Positions 8,289 to 15,236 of a stretch of 16,302 nt of DNA are shown here, one piece after another. Within the stretch, counting starts at the first letter, position 1, and each line of letters starts with the position of its first letter. Position numbers and translations under genes: made by a program. Where the stretch lies: NCBI GenBank assembly GCA_937891895.1, contig CALATN010000048.1, forward strand, positions 1 through 16,302. The letters run 5' to 3'. This DNA comes from an uncultured Clostridia bacterium. GTDB lineage: Bacteria; Bacillota; Clostridia; Oscillospirales; Ruminococcaceae. The notes beneath the pieces are model-generated. The model was given only the letters and a program-made list of their open reading frames with translations, did no database searches and was not told the origin of the DNA.

Positions 8289-8321
8289 ACACTCACGTCT
8301 TAAAGGAGCAGAAAATGTAAC

Positions 8322-8363
8322 TTGACACCCGCAAAATCAGCGGTATAATTAAATCAAAGAAAG
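8322..8363 (+). promoter_or_regulatory. Promoter of the alpha/beta hydrolase gene
   Basis: TTGACA (8322-8327) and TATAAT (8344-8349) are separated by 16 bp, so the hydrolase has its own sigma-A promoter. The start would fall near 8356. The ribosome-binding site AAAGG at 8359-8363 is rather far (11 nt) from the ATG and so close to the expected start that the leader is very short. Confidence 0.75.
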
Positions 8364-8374
8364 GTCGTGAGCAG

Positions 8375-9343
8375 ATGAAAATTACCAAAGAGCAAATCCG
8401 TCCCGAGCTTCGTCTGACAGGTACGGTTATCCGCAGAGTTATGCCGACGTTTACCGAAAAACAGCTTGTGGGTGCAAACAAGATGCACCGCTTTTTCAGC
8501 GAGGGCAGAAGCTTTTCCTTCAAGATAAATTCCGAACAGATTTACATTGACCGTCCCGACGGGACAAAGCTCCGCCTTTGTGTTTACACTCCGAAAAACA
8601 AACCTGCGTCCTGCGTGGGACTTTTGTGGATGCACGGCGGAGGCTATGCACTTGGTCTGCCCGAGCAAGATATCCGCTTTATTGAGAATTTCATCACTGC
8701 CGCTGACTGCACGGTAATTGCTCCCGATTACAGAAAATCCGTTGACGCACCCTACCCTGCGGCACTTGAAGACTGCTACGCCGCTCTGCTCTGGATGCGT
8801 GACAACTGTGAGAAATACGGCATACGCTCCGACCAGCTTTTCGTTGGCGGTGACAGTGCAGGGGGAGGACTTGCTGCTGCGTTGAGCCTTTATGCCCGTG
8901 ACAAGGGCGAGGTTTCAATCGCATTTCAGATGCCCCTCTACCCTATGATTGACGACAGAATGATTACCGAGTCGTCGCAGGATAACGACGCTCCCGTTTG
9001 GAACAGCAAATCCAATCTGTTGAGTTGGCAGCTTTATCTTGGCGAGCTTTACGGAAGCGACAACGTCCCCGAATATGCCGCACCTGCTCGTGCTAAAGAT
9101 TATACAGACCTGCCGCCGACGCTTACTTATGTGGGCGGAATTGAGCCATTCCGTGACGAAACGATTGAATTTGTAGACCGTCTCAAAGCAAACGGAGTAA
9201 AGGTTTCCTTCAAGCTTTTCAAAGGATGCTACCACGGCTTTGACATTATGAGTCCCAACTCAAAAGTCGGCAAGGCGGCAACGGAATTTCTTATCCGTGG
9301 GTTTAAGTTTGCGGTGGAAAATTTCAGGAGAAAACAGCCGTGA
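8375..9343 (+). CDS. Alpha/beta hydrolase (HSL/acetyl-esterase type), 322 aa
   Basis: This is a cytoplasmic carboxylesterase of the hormone-sensitive-lipase group (alpha/beta hydrolase fold 3). The oxyanion-hole motif HGGG starts at H87. The nucleophile elbow is GGDSAGGG with S161. The acid is most likely D261 in PFRDE, and the histidine H287 in YHGFD. The length is typical for the family. There is no signal peptide. It hydrolyses short-chain esters in known relatives, but the substrate here is unknown. A promoter of its own and a strong terminator make it a single-gene unit. Nothing links it functionally to the neighbouring M56 operon apart from position. Confidence 0.92.
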   Translation: MKITKEQIRPELRLTGTVIRRVMPTFTEKQLVGANKMHRFFSEGRSFSFKINSEQIYIDRPDGTKLRLCVYTPKNKPASCVGLLWMHGGGYALGLPEQDIRFIENFITAADCTVIAPDYRKSVDAPYPAALEDCYAALLWMRDNCEKYGIRSDQLFVGGDSAGGGLAAALSLYARDKGEVSIAFQMPLYPMIDDRMITESSQDNDAPVWNSKSNLLSWQLYLGELYGSDNVPEYAAPARAKDYTDLPPTLTYVGGIEPFRDETIEFVDRLKANGVKVSFKLFKGCYHGFDIMSPNSKVGKAATEFLIRGFKFAVENFRRKQP

Positions 9344-9374
9344 ACACGCAGGAGCTCATAAAATACAGTTAAAA

Positions 9375-9423
9375 AATAGCACCACCGCTATGCTGTTTAA
9401 TCGCAGCATAGCGGTACTTTTTT
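9375..9423. terminator. Terminator of the hydrolase gene
   Basis: A perfect 12-bp stem, ACCGCTATGCTG (9384-9395) with CAGCATAGCGGT (9404-9415) and an 8-nt loop, is followed by T6 (9418-9423). An A-run upstream of the stem gives a T-run on the other strand too, so it can also stop leftward transcription. Confidence 0.88.
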
Positions 9424-9475
9424 ACTCTCTTATAAATCAGTCAATCATCTGAATGAAACCGACAACAAGGAATAA

Positions 9476-9508
9476 GAAAAGCCGTACTCGGATTTCTCCG
9501 AATACGGC
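9476..9508 (-). terminator. Terminator of the zinc-ribbon gene
   Basis: The stem GCCGTACTCGGA (9481-9492) with TCCGAATACGGC (9497-9508) has one mismatch and a 4-nt loop. On the minus strand it is followed by CTTTTCTT. Its core resembles the hairpin at 1965-1998. Confidence 0.7.
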
Positions 9509-9541
9509 GGTACATATTGGACTGCTCGACCAAATTGGAAT

Positions 9542-9766
9542 TTATCTATCGTTTAATTGATTTAATATTTTTATAGTATCATATCTTTCACCACAAACGG
9601 TACAAATCCAATCGCAATTGCTTCTCTTTGCTTTTTTATGGAGAAAGTCTAATTTCCCATCGCACAACGGGCAAGGTTGAGGCTCTTCATTCCACAGGCT
9701 TTTCAAGAAACTCACGGCTTCATCTCTGCTGTCCATTTTAAGTTTATTCAATATATCTTTTTCCAT
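9542..9766 (-). CDS. Small zinc-ribbon protein, 74 aa
   Basis: The protein has a short helical N-terminus and a CPLC (C32, C35) plus CTVC (C55, C58) pair that fits a four-cysteine zinc ribbon. A further C51 and the WICTVCGERY context resemble nucleic-acid-binding ribbons, but I cannot name a family. The start is backed by GGTGAGGTG just upstream (complement of 9769-9777). It has its own probable promoter and terminator and shares the strand of the MerR gene, which ends at 9890, beyond that promoter. Role unknown. Confidence 0.75.
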   Translation of the reverse strand: MEKDILNKLKMDSRDEAVSFLKSLWNEEPQPCPLCDGKLDFLHKKAKRSNCDWICTVCGERYDTIKILNQLNDR

Positions 9767-9814
9767 AGCACCTCACCACCAAATTCTTATTTGTCGGTCT
9801 GTCCGATTTTCTTC

Positions 9815-9843
9815 ATTATACCACATCCCCCCCTAAAAAGCAA
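9815..9843 (-). promoter_or_regulatory. Probable promoter of the zinc-ribbon gene
   Basis: On the minus strand TATAAT (9820-9815) lies 17 bp from TTGCTT (9843-9838), which matches the -35 consensus only in part. Between promoter and gene a small CGG-N5-CCG dyad occurs near 9804-9814. Confidence 0.5.
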
Positions 9844-9889
9844 TACATACCCTTGTACAAGGTAAATAAATCATAGCAACGAGGTATCG

Positions 9890-10939
9890 TCAGTGGCAAT
9901 CCACTTTTTGAAAAACATAATAATCCGTGTCCATTCCGCCCCAGCGGTAATCGCCGCTTTTCCATTCTACAATCAGATAATCTCTGCCGTCAGAATTGTG
10001 GATTTCGTATGCACAGGCTGTACTGTTCCACTTTTTCAGCATATAGCCTTTAGTCCAGCAAATCATCTCATTGCCGCTGATAATTTCGTCGCTGTATTTT
10101 ACGGTACAGCTACCGTCCTCAAAAAATTCAGCTTCTTTAAAATAAAGCTGCTTATTATTGCTGACTACGGGCGAAAAATCCTCTTTGGCAAGAATAAAAT
10201 CAACAGCCTTCCACTTGCCTATAACCCGTTCATCATTTCTGAAGGGCAGGTCGATATTGTCCTTTCGTGCAATGCCGTCTTTGGTGTAACGCTTGTTGTC
10301 AAGCTGTTTAAGCACAACAGGGGTAAGCTTGCCTGACTTCATATAATCGTAGGATTTGAACCGCACAACCATATACAAGCCATCAGTATGCTCTTCAAGG
10401 GTGTAGTCGTTGGCAAATGTATTATACCCGTCATCATATAAAAGCTTGCCCTTTGTCCAGCCGTAACACCAGTACCGTTCACCATTCGGCAGAAAATACA
10501 GCTCCCGCTTTTTGTCACCTGCCTGCACAGCTTCATCGCTGACTATCTCCCACTTGCCCACTACCCTTTCGTCATTTTCAAATGGCATATCAATGTTTTC
10601 GGTAATCGGCTCAAAACTATTCTCATCAAATTTTACTGCTGACATATTTTTCTTAACCTTTTCAAGATTATTCAGGGTCTGCTCAAGCTGTAGCTTCTTA
10701 TTCCTGAAAAGCTCATCAATGTCACTACACCCATTCAGCATTCCTTTTATTTCGGCAAGACTAAAGCCAGCATCTTTCAGTTCAGCAATACGGTAATATC
10801 GCTCTGTCTGCGTTTCATCATAGTACCTGTATCCCGTAAATTTATCAGTAAATATGGGACGAAGCAGACCGTCCCTGTCATAATGACGAAGTACGGAAAT
10901 CCGTGTTCCCACAGCCTTTGCAAACTCTCCTATTTTCAT
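9890..10939 (-). CDS. MerR family regulator with duplicated C-terminal domain, 349 aa
   Basis: Residues 1-70 are a MerR-type winged helix (MKIGEFAKAVGTRISVLRHYDRDGLLRP, then TGYRYYDE and the GFSLAEIKGML segment), followed by a coiled-coil linker near 78-103. The remainder holds two copies of one domain. Copy 1 is about 115-215 and copy 2 about 227-346. Shared landmarks are NID-M/L-PF-x-NDERV-V/I-GKW (115-130 and 228-243), WTKG (161-164 and 295-298) and VRFKSYDY/VEWKSGDY (192-199 and 324-331). From memory, WTKG/EWKSGDY domains also occur in clostridial M56 signalling proteins, so this is probably a ligand-sensing beta-rich module. MerR proteins bend promoters with long spacers, and its own promoter has one (19 bp), suggesting autoregulation. 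The ligand is unknown. The start is set by AAAGGA upstream and the conserved MKIGE opening. Confidence 0.9.
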   Translation of the reverse strand: MKIGEFAKAVGTRISVLRHYDRDGLLRPIFTDKFTGYRYYDETQTERYYRIAELKDAGFSLAEIKGMLNGCSDIDELFRNKKLQLEQTLNNLEKVKKNMSAVKFDENSFEPITENIDMPFENDERVVGKWEIVSDEAVQAGDKKRELYFLPNGERYWCYGWTKGKLLYDDGYNTFANDYTLEEHTDGLYMVVRFKSYDYMKSGKLTPVVLKQLDNKRYTKDGIARKDNIDLPFRNDERVIGKWKAVDFILAKEDFSPVVSNNKQLYFKEAEFFEDGSCTVKYSDEIISGNEMICWTKGYMLKKWNSTACAYEIHNSDGRDYLIVEWKSGDYRWGGMDTDYYVFQKVDCH

Positions 10940-10963
10940 AATCCTTTTCCTTTCATCTGAATT

Positions 10964-11013
10964 TAAGGTACCTTATGGTTATATTATAAGGCTTATGTAT
11001 GGGTGAGAGTCAA
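10964..11013 (-). promoter_or_regulatory. MerR-type promoter with 19-bp spacer and nested dyads
   Basis: On the minus strand TTGACT (11013-11008) and TATAAT (10988-10983) are 19 bp apart, the long spacing typical of MerR-activated promoters. Nested dyads share TAAGG words: TAAGGTACCTTA (10964-10975, perfect palindrome), CCTTAT/ATAAGG (10971-10976 with 10986-10991) and ATAAG-G-CTTAT (10986-10996). They cover the -10 and the first transcribed bases. Confidence 0.7.
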
Positions 11014-11343
11014 GGGGTATGAAAAATTTTTTGGTAACCAAACAGTAACCATCAGCACTCATATAATAATTGACTTTAAAGTAAATAAGATCTTGTCCTT
11101 TTTAATTATTAAAGAATGACTTGAGCAAGTGGATCAGTGAGAAAAGTAACATTTACATGGGGATTTATAAGTCTGACAAAACATAATCCTTATGGACACA
11201 CTTTTAAATAACAATGGAGTATGATTGATTATTATGTTAGGAACTAGAAATGGATAAAGAATAATCAAATTCTCTGCTGTGCAGACGTTGTATTTTCAGA
11301 GTTTATTCACTCTGTTGTAGAAAAATTCTCACTAAACGTGTTA
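11014..11343. other. AT-rich intergenic region without recognisable gene
   Basis: No ORF with a ribosome-binding site is visible between the divergent MerR and XRE genes. Small dyads occur: ACTTTAAAGT (11073-11082), TTGGT-A-ACCAA (11031-11041) and a CAGAGT/ACTCTG hairpin (11297-11302 with 11309-11314). I see no transposon or RNA gene that I can name. Confidence 0.5.
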
Positions 11344-11372
11344 TTGTAAATTTTTTCGGAGTAATATATAAT
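11344..11372 (+). promoter_or_regulatory. Promoter of the XRE regulator gene
   Basis: TTGTAA (11344-11349) and TATAAT (11367-11372) are separated by 17 bp. The ribosome-binding site GGAGG at 11408-11412 lies 7 nt before the ATG. Confidence 0.7.
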
Positions 11373-11419
11373 AAAAGCAAGAAAGAGACGTCGCTTTCAA
11401 AAAAATTGGAGGAAAAAAT

Positions 11420-12520
11420 ATGCAGCTTAATATAGGAGAAAATATAAAACGTTTCAGAAAAGAGCGTAACATAACGCAGGAAGAACTTTCCGAAATACTT
11501 GGAGTATCGTTTCAATCTGTATCACGCTGGGAGAATGGCACCTGTTATCCCGATCTTGAGCTTTTACCGACTATTGCGGAATTTTTCCGAATTACCGTTG
11601 ACAGCCTTCTCGGAGTTAATGAGGTAATCGAGCAGAAAAATGTGAAGAAATATCTTGATGAATTTCAAAAAGCAATCAGCGTCGGAAATATTGATAAGTG
11701 CATTGAAATTGCAAGACAGGGTGTGGCAGAATATCCGAACAATTACAAGCTTTTGAACGCCCTGATGTATGCTTTGTTTGCATCGACGGACGAGGACGGA
11801 AATATCCCCGACTGGAAAGAAAATATGCTGAAATATGATGCTGAAATTACAGCCCTTGGCGAACGCATTGTAAAGTACTGCCCCGACCAAAACATACGCC
11901 TTGAAGCTATGTCAAGACTCGCTTTTAATCACTGCGAAATGGGCAGAAAGAAAACAGGCAGAGCGATATACGAGCAGCTGCCTCCGCAGGATTTCTGCAA
12001 GGAATCGCAGATGTGGTGGGGTCTTGAGGACGATGAGCGTCTGCCGTTTGTCAGAGATAAAATCAGAAAGGGTTATTTCGCTTTGGATAGCGGTATTTAT
12101 TTGCTGTCACGCTACCGCCTTCTGCCTGATGATGAGCTTGTCCGTGTTTTAGAAAAGGAGCTTGAACTTGCCGATCTTATGTATGACGGTAACGTCCCGA
12201 TGGCTTCATGGGGAGGCGCAAATGCACGCTGTTTTTATGCAGGCTTGCTTGCAAAAACAGGAAACACCGATAAAGCATTTACCGAGCTTGAAAAAGCGGT
12301 AAATCATGCAATTGCCTTTGACAACCGCCCTGAAGTCGTAGAAACAAGTTCGGTTTTATTCGGGGCAAATACTACCCACAGATATGAATTTGACACTGCG
12401 GATTCAAGACCCTTGTGTGAAATACTTCGTGATAAATGGCTGGCTTCGGAGGATTTTAATGTTATCAGAAATGATGATAGATTTATTGCGGTTCTTGATA
12501 AAATCAAGAGGTATTGTTAA
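11420..12520 (+). CDS. XRE family transcriptional regulator with helical-repeat C-terminus, 366 aa
   Basis: Residues 5-65 form a Cro/C1-type helix-turn-helix (IGENIKRFRKERNITQEELSEILGVSFQSVSRWENG, then YPDLELLPTIAEFF and SLLGV). The remaining 300 residues are alpha-helical with repeat-like helix pairs (for example YLDEFQKAISVGNIDKCIEIARQGVAEYP and GLLAKTGNTDKAFTELEKAVNHA), consistent with TPR-like protein or peptide binding. Such regulators are common in Clostridia and often respond to peptides or partner proteins, but no short signalling peptide ORF is obvious next to it. Start and ribosome-binding site are clear. No plus-strand T-run terminator follows. Targets are unknown. Confidence 0.88.
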   Translation: MQLNIGENIKRFRKERNITQEELSEILGVSFQSVSRWENGTCYPDLELLPTIAEFFRITVDSLLGVNEVIEQKNVKKYLDEFQKAISVGNIDKCIEIARQGVAEYPNNYKLLNALMYALFASTDEDGNIPDWKENMLKYDAEITALGERIVKYCPDQNIRLEAMSRLAFNHCEMGRKKTGRAIYEQLPPQDFCKESQMWWGLEDDERLPFVRDKIRKGYFALDSGIYLLSRYRLLPDDELVRVLEKELELADLMYDGNVPMASWGGANARCFYAGLLAKTGNTDKAFTELEKAVNHAIAFDNRPEVVETSSVLFGANTTHRYEFDTADSRPLCEILRDKWLASEDFNVIRNDDRFIAVLDKIKRYC

Positions 12521-12635
12521 CAAGAGATGCTGTCAAAACATTTATATTAGATGCCATTATAAGTGGTATAATATCAGGCAATTTTTATTTATGGTTACCG
12601 TAGTAATCAAAGTGGTATTTCGACAAATTTCACAC
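12521..12635. other. Probable chromosome/element junction region
   Basis: This gap lies between the XRE gene and the 3' end of the recombinase transcript. No gene is visible. A TATAAT occurs at 12567-12572 without a convincing -35. If the recombinase marks the end of an integrated element, the left attachment site should lie in or near here, but the core cannot be identified from one end. Confidence 0.3.
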
Positions 12636-12674
12636 AAAAAGAAAAAGTCCGCAGATGACGTATCTACGGACTTT
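12636..12674 (-). terminator. Terminator of the recombinase gene
   Basis: The stem AAAGTCCG (12644-12651) with CGGACTTT (12667-12674) is extended inward by AGAT/ATCT after one mismatch. On the minus strand it runs into CTTTTTCTTTTTG. It can also slow plus-strand transcripts from the XRE gene, but there the T-run is only three bases. Confidence 0.75.
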
Positions 12675-12750
12675 AAGTTGAAGACTTGTCGTCGATTTGG
12701 GCATGGGCAGTAAAATTCTAACTCACGACCGTTGATTTCACTTAGAGATG

Positions 12751-14352
12751 TTACCCAACATTACCAACAAATTTATAACTAATCTTAATATCCTGCTTCT
12801 TTACACCGTCCACCTCATACTTGGTGCTGACGGTGATTTTATCAATGAGCCTGTGCAGAACAGCCTTGTCAAGTTCATTAATGTCCTTGAACTCCTTGAT
12901 GAGTGCAATGTAATTTTCGATATTCTCATCAGCTTCTGCACTTTCAAGCTTAATGGACTTAATACGTTCAAGCTTTGCCTTCTGTTCTTCCAGTTCAGTT
13001 TCACAGCGACGTGACAGCTCAATAAATCTTTCCTCAGAAAGAACGCCGTTCAGCTTGTCCTCGTACAGATGATAAAACCTTTCATCAAGCTCCTTGATAC
13101 GCTTTTCGGTTGCCTTTGCATCACGCTCACTGCGTTCAAGAGCAGATTTATTCGTACTGCACATCTTCTTTTTAAGCTTCTCGGCAGCCTTCTTTTCATC
13201 TTTAAGGATAAGGTTGCTCTGACGCTTTATATCATAAAGCACAAAATCATACAAATCCTTGCAGCGAATAAAATGAATAGTGCAGCTGGAAGTATCCTTC
13301 TTGTATTTAGAACAAGTAAGGGTGGGAGGTTTGCCGATTTTAGACGATAACGACAACGCATATCCGCAGGTGTCACACTTTACAAGTCCCGAAAACATAT
13401 GCGGCTCAGTGTTTTTACACTCACGCTTGCGGCTTGCAACCTGTGCGTTAGCGTCATTGAAAAGCTGTTCCGAAATAATAGGCGGATGCGTGTTTTCAAC
13501 AATGATATGCTTATCCTTACTCTGTTTTACTACCTTTTTACTCTTATATGAAGGCTTATACTTTTTACCGTTAATCGTGTGACCAAGATAAACCTGATTT
13601 TCAATTATCTTTGCAATCGTGGTCATATTCCATTCATAAGGATTTTCAGCATACGCACGTCCTGCAGCCTTTGCCGCATAAGCTGAAGGTTTAAGCACCT
13701 TTTCAGCAGTAAGAATTTTCGCAATTTTGGTACAGCCGCAATTCTCATAAGCAGCCATCCTGAAAATACGTTCAATAATGGGAGCTGTTTCTTCGTCAAT
13801 TTCAAGAACGTGCTTGTCAGCGGCAGACTTCTTGTAGCCGTAAGCCGCCACACTGCCGAGAAACTCACCCTTTTCAGCTTTGTTTTTTAATGCCTGACGT
13901 GTCTTGCGTGAACAGTCTGCGGGGTAAAACTGATTGAAAATATTCTTGAACGCTGTCATAAAGTCTGAATCAGGATTATCTTTTTCTGTATCAAAATTAT
14001 CACCGATTGCAATAAAGCGGATACCCTTTTCGGGAAATATTTCTTCAATATATTTACCGACTTCAATATAGTTTCTTCCCAGACGTGACAGGTCTTTCAC
14101 AACAACCGTATCAATTAAACCGTTGTCAACATCGGACATCATACGCTTGAAATCAGGTCTGTCGAAATTAGTTCCCGTAAACCCGTCATCACAGTAAAAA
14201 TCAATGATGTTAAGGTTGTGCTCCTTGCAAAAATCAGATAAGATCTGACGCTGACTTTCAATCGACAAGCTGGTGCCGTCAGTATCATCGTCTTTTGATA
14301 AACGACAATAGCAAGCTGCACCTGTTATATATTTATTTTTGCTCTGCTCCAT
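12751..14352 (-). CDS. Large serine recombinase (TndX/TnpX type), 533 aa
   Basis: This is a site-specific recombinase that would integrate and excise an element. The N-terminal resolvase domain has the catalytic CRLSKDD with S19 and R17, the GFTGTNFDRPDF segment at 57-68 and DLSRLGRNY with R90 and R93. A recombinase domain follows (KGEFLGSVAAYGY onward, near 161-260), then a zinc ribbon with C326, C329, C347 and C357, and a C-terminal coiled coil near 375-480. The length is close to that of TndX. ATG 14352 is chosen over 14391 because AAAGGAG (complement of 14358-14364) lies 5 nt away. It is the last gene of a minus-strand cluster but has its own promoter inside an inverted repeat. All catalytic residues look intact, so the protein should be active. 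The phosphorylated-serine mechanism and dinucleotide core are family knowledge; the att site was not found. Confidence 0.95.
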   Translation of the reverse strand: MEQSKNKYITGAACYCRLSKDDDTDGTSLSIESQRQILSDFCKEHNLNIIDFYCDDGFTGTNFDRPDFKRMMSDVDNGLIDTVVVKDLSRLGRNYIEVGKYIEEIFPEKGIRFIAIGDNFDTEKDNPDSDFMTAFKNIFNQFYPADCSRKTRQALKNKAEKGEFLGSVAAYGYKKSAADKHVLEIDEETAPIIERIFRMAAYENCGCTKIAKILTAEKVLKPSAYAAKAAGRAYAENPYEWNMTTIAKIIENQVYLGHTINGKKYKPSYKSKKVVKQSKDKHIIVENTHPPIISEQLFNDANAQVASRKRECKNTEPHMFSGLVKCDTCGYALSLSSKIGKPPTLTCSKYKKDTSSCTIHFIRCKDLYDFVLYDIKRQSNLILKDEKKAAEKLKKKMCSTNKSALERSERDAKATEKRIKELDERFYHLYEDKLNGVLSEERFIELSRRCETELEEQKAKLERIKSIKLESAEADENIENYIALIKEFKDINELDKAVLHRLIDKITVSTKYEVDGVKKQDIKISYKFVGNVG

Positions 14353-14375
14353 AAAAACTCCTTTCACAAAAGAGC

Positions 14376-14429
14376 AAAGCGGTTGATACAAATATTATAC
14401 CATAAGGCTCTATTCAAATCAACCGCTTT
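14376..14429 (-). promoter_or_regulatory. Recombinase promoter framed by a 12-bp inverted repeat
   Basis: On the minus strand TTGATT (14422-14417) and TATAAT (14399-14394) are 17 bp apart. A perfect inverted repeat, AAAGCGGTTGAT (14376-14387) and ATCAACCGCTTT (14418-14429), brackets them: one arm covers the -35, the other the transcript start. Arm centres are 42 bp apart, four helical turns, which fits a looping or dimeric repressor. A recombinase-binding or old attachment site is an alternative. Confidence 0.65.
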
Positions 14430-14436
14430 CTTGAAA

Positions 14437-14613
14437 TCAAGCAGTCTTTTCTGCACTTCTTACATTCTTTTCTGCAAGGTAATCAATAGCAATATCAAGC
14501 AAATCAGCAGTTCCATATTCGTGGGAAACAACAAAAACTGTATCGCCGAATTTAATCTCATACCCGTCAGATGTTGTCATAACAATGTTTTTTCTGTTTT
14601 CTTCATAGTTCAT
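14437..14613 (-). CDS. Small hypothetical protein, 58 aa
   Basis: The ATG at 14613 is taken because GGAGG lies 6-7 nt upstream, whereas the longer in-frame start would overlap the previous gene. The protein is MNYEENRKNIV, then a short beta-like part (GYEIKFGDTVFVVSHEYG) and an acidic helix (DLLDIAIDYLAEKN). No cysteine pairs, membrane segment or helix-turn-helix are seen. It starts 17 bp after the 113-aa gene and lies upstream of the recombinase, a place where small accessory or excision genes often sit, but I do not recognise a family. Confidence 0.65.
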   Translation of the reverse strand: MNYEENRKNIVMTTSDGYEIKFGDTVFVVSHEYGTADLLDIAIDYLAEKNVRSAEKTA

Positions 14614-14630
14614 AGTGTACCTCCGTTTCA

Positions 14631-14972
14631 TCAATTTCCTGCGGAGCACCTTGTCCCACAGGTACAAGTAATAAAGCTGCGATGATGTTTATACAGCTTT
14701 TCTTCAACTTTATCAATCTCACTCTTCATAGCAAGACGTTCAGCCTTGCTGCTGTGAGTAAATCTGAATTGAAGCGTACCTGCATAACTGCGCTCCAAAA
14801 GGCTCCTGCTGTACGCTCTGCCGTTTGCAACGGTATCATCGGGATACTTCTTCTTGTGCCGATTATCAAGCAGAACATAGTTTGATAAAAGTGCAAGCTC
14901 CGCATCCTTTTCCCATTCGGAATAATCAAACTCCTTCGGGTCATGATTGTTTTTAATAACTTCAATTTTCAT
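14631..14972 (-). CDS. Hypothetical protein, 113 aa
   Basis: A mostly charged, soluble protein: MKIEVIKNNHDPKEFDYSEWEKDAELALLSNYVLLDN, an arginine-rich middle (GRAYSRSLLERSYAGTLQFRF), then a helical KAERLAMKSEIDKVEEKLYKHH and a short cysteine-containing tail (TCTCGTRC). No family is recognised. The ribosome-binding site AAAGGA is 13 nt from the ATG, farther than usual, and can pair with CCTTTT in a small hairpin (complement of 14987-14999). It is the first gene after the structured leader and is followed after 17 bp by the 58-aa gene, so the two are probably one operon. Confidence 0.65.
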   Translation of the reverse strand: MKIEVIKNNHDPKEFDYSEWEKDAELALLSNYVLLDNRHKKKYPDDTVANGRAYSRSLLERSYAGTLQFRFTHSSKAERLAMKSEIDKVEEKLYKHHRSFITCTCGTRCSAGN

Positions 14973-15050
14973 ACAATAAAATCAGTCCTTTCTAAAAGGT
15001 CAAGAGGTTTTGTCGTACAAGCTTCAAACAGGTATGCTTGTTTTAAAGCA

Positions 15051-15099
15051 CAAAAAAACAACCGTAATTACACGAAATGACATACGGTAATTACGGTTG
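15051..15099 (-). terminator. Intrinsic terminator within the leader
   Basis: A perfect 13-bp stem, 15059-15071 with 15087-15099 (core AACCGTAATTAC), with a 15-nt loop, is followed on the minus strand by T7 (15058-15052). It lies about 80 bp upstream of the 113-aa gene in the same direction, so it is an attenuator or the end of a small RNA rather than the terminator of a protein gene. Confidence 0.8.
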
Positions 15100-15110
15100 G
15101 TTATACTTAT

Positions 15111-15138
15111 ATTATAATACTGTACACCAAGCTGTCAG
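15111..15138 (-). promoter_or_regulatory. Possible internal promoter ahead of the leader terminator
   Basis: On the minus strand CTGACA (15138-15133) and TATAAT (15116-15111) are 16 bp apart. Transcripts from here would contain little but the terminator hairpin, so the outer promoter at 15208-15236 is the better candidate. Confidence 0.4.
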
Positions 15139-15207
15139 TGTATGTCACTATTTTTTAGTTAAGTAAAAATGTTATGTTACGGAACAACTGTTTGAAGCTT
15201 TGACAGC

Positions 15208-15236
15208 ATTATAGCACCAATAATATCCAAAGTCAA
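15208..15236 (-). promoter_or_regulatory. Outer promoter of the leader RNA
   Basis: On the minus strand TTGACT (15236-15231) and TATAAT (15213-15208) are separated by 17 bp. The expected start near 15201 is an A, immediately before the segment that can pair beyond the terminator. Confidence 0.7.

Larger units (their letters stand above)
14973..15201 (-). promoter_or_regulatory. Candidate structured leader RNA with attenuator
   Basis: A transcript from the promoter at 15208-15236 would begin near 15201 with AAGCTTCAAACAG (15200... to 15188), exactly complementary to CTGTTTGAAGCTT at 15031-15019, beyond the terminator. A second segment, TGACATAC (15147-15140), is complementary to GTATGTCA (15085-15078) in the terminator loop. 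Last, the ribosome-binding site of the next gene can be hidden in a CCTTT/AAAGG hairpin (14987-14999). This suggests alternative folds around a terminator, or a roughly 150-nt small RNA ending at the terminator. Confidence 0.5.

Noticed and set aside
15024..15083. 19-codon leader peptide running through the leader terminator
   Set aside because: There is no ribosome-binding site before its ATG, and the sequence is explained by the hairpin.
15183..15193. ACAACTGT resembling a BlaI operator half in the element leader
   Set aside because: It lacks the TACA-N2-TGTA dyad, and a single 8-base match is expected by chance.
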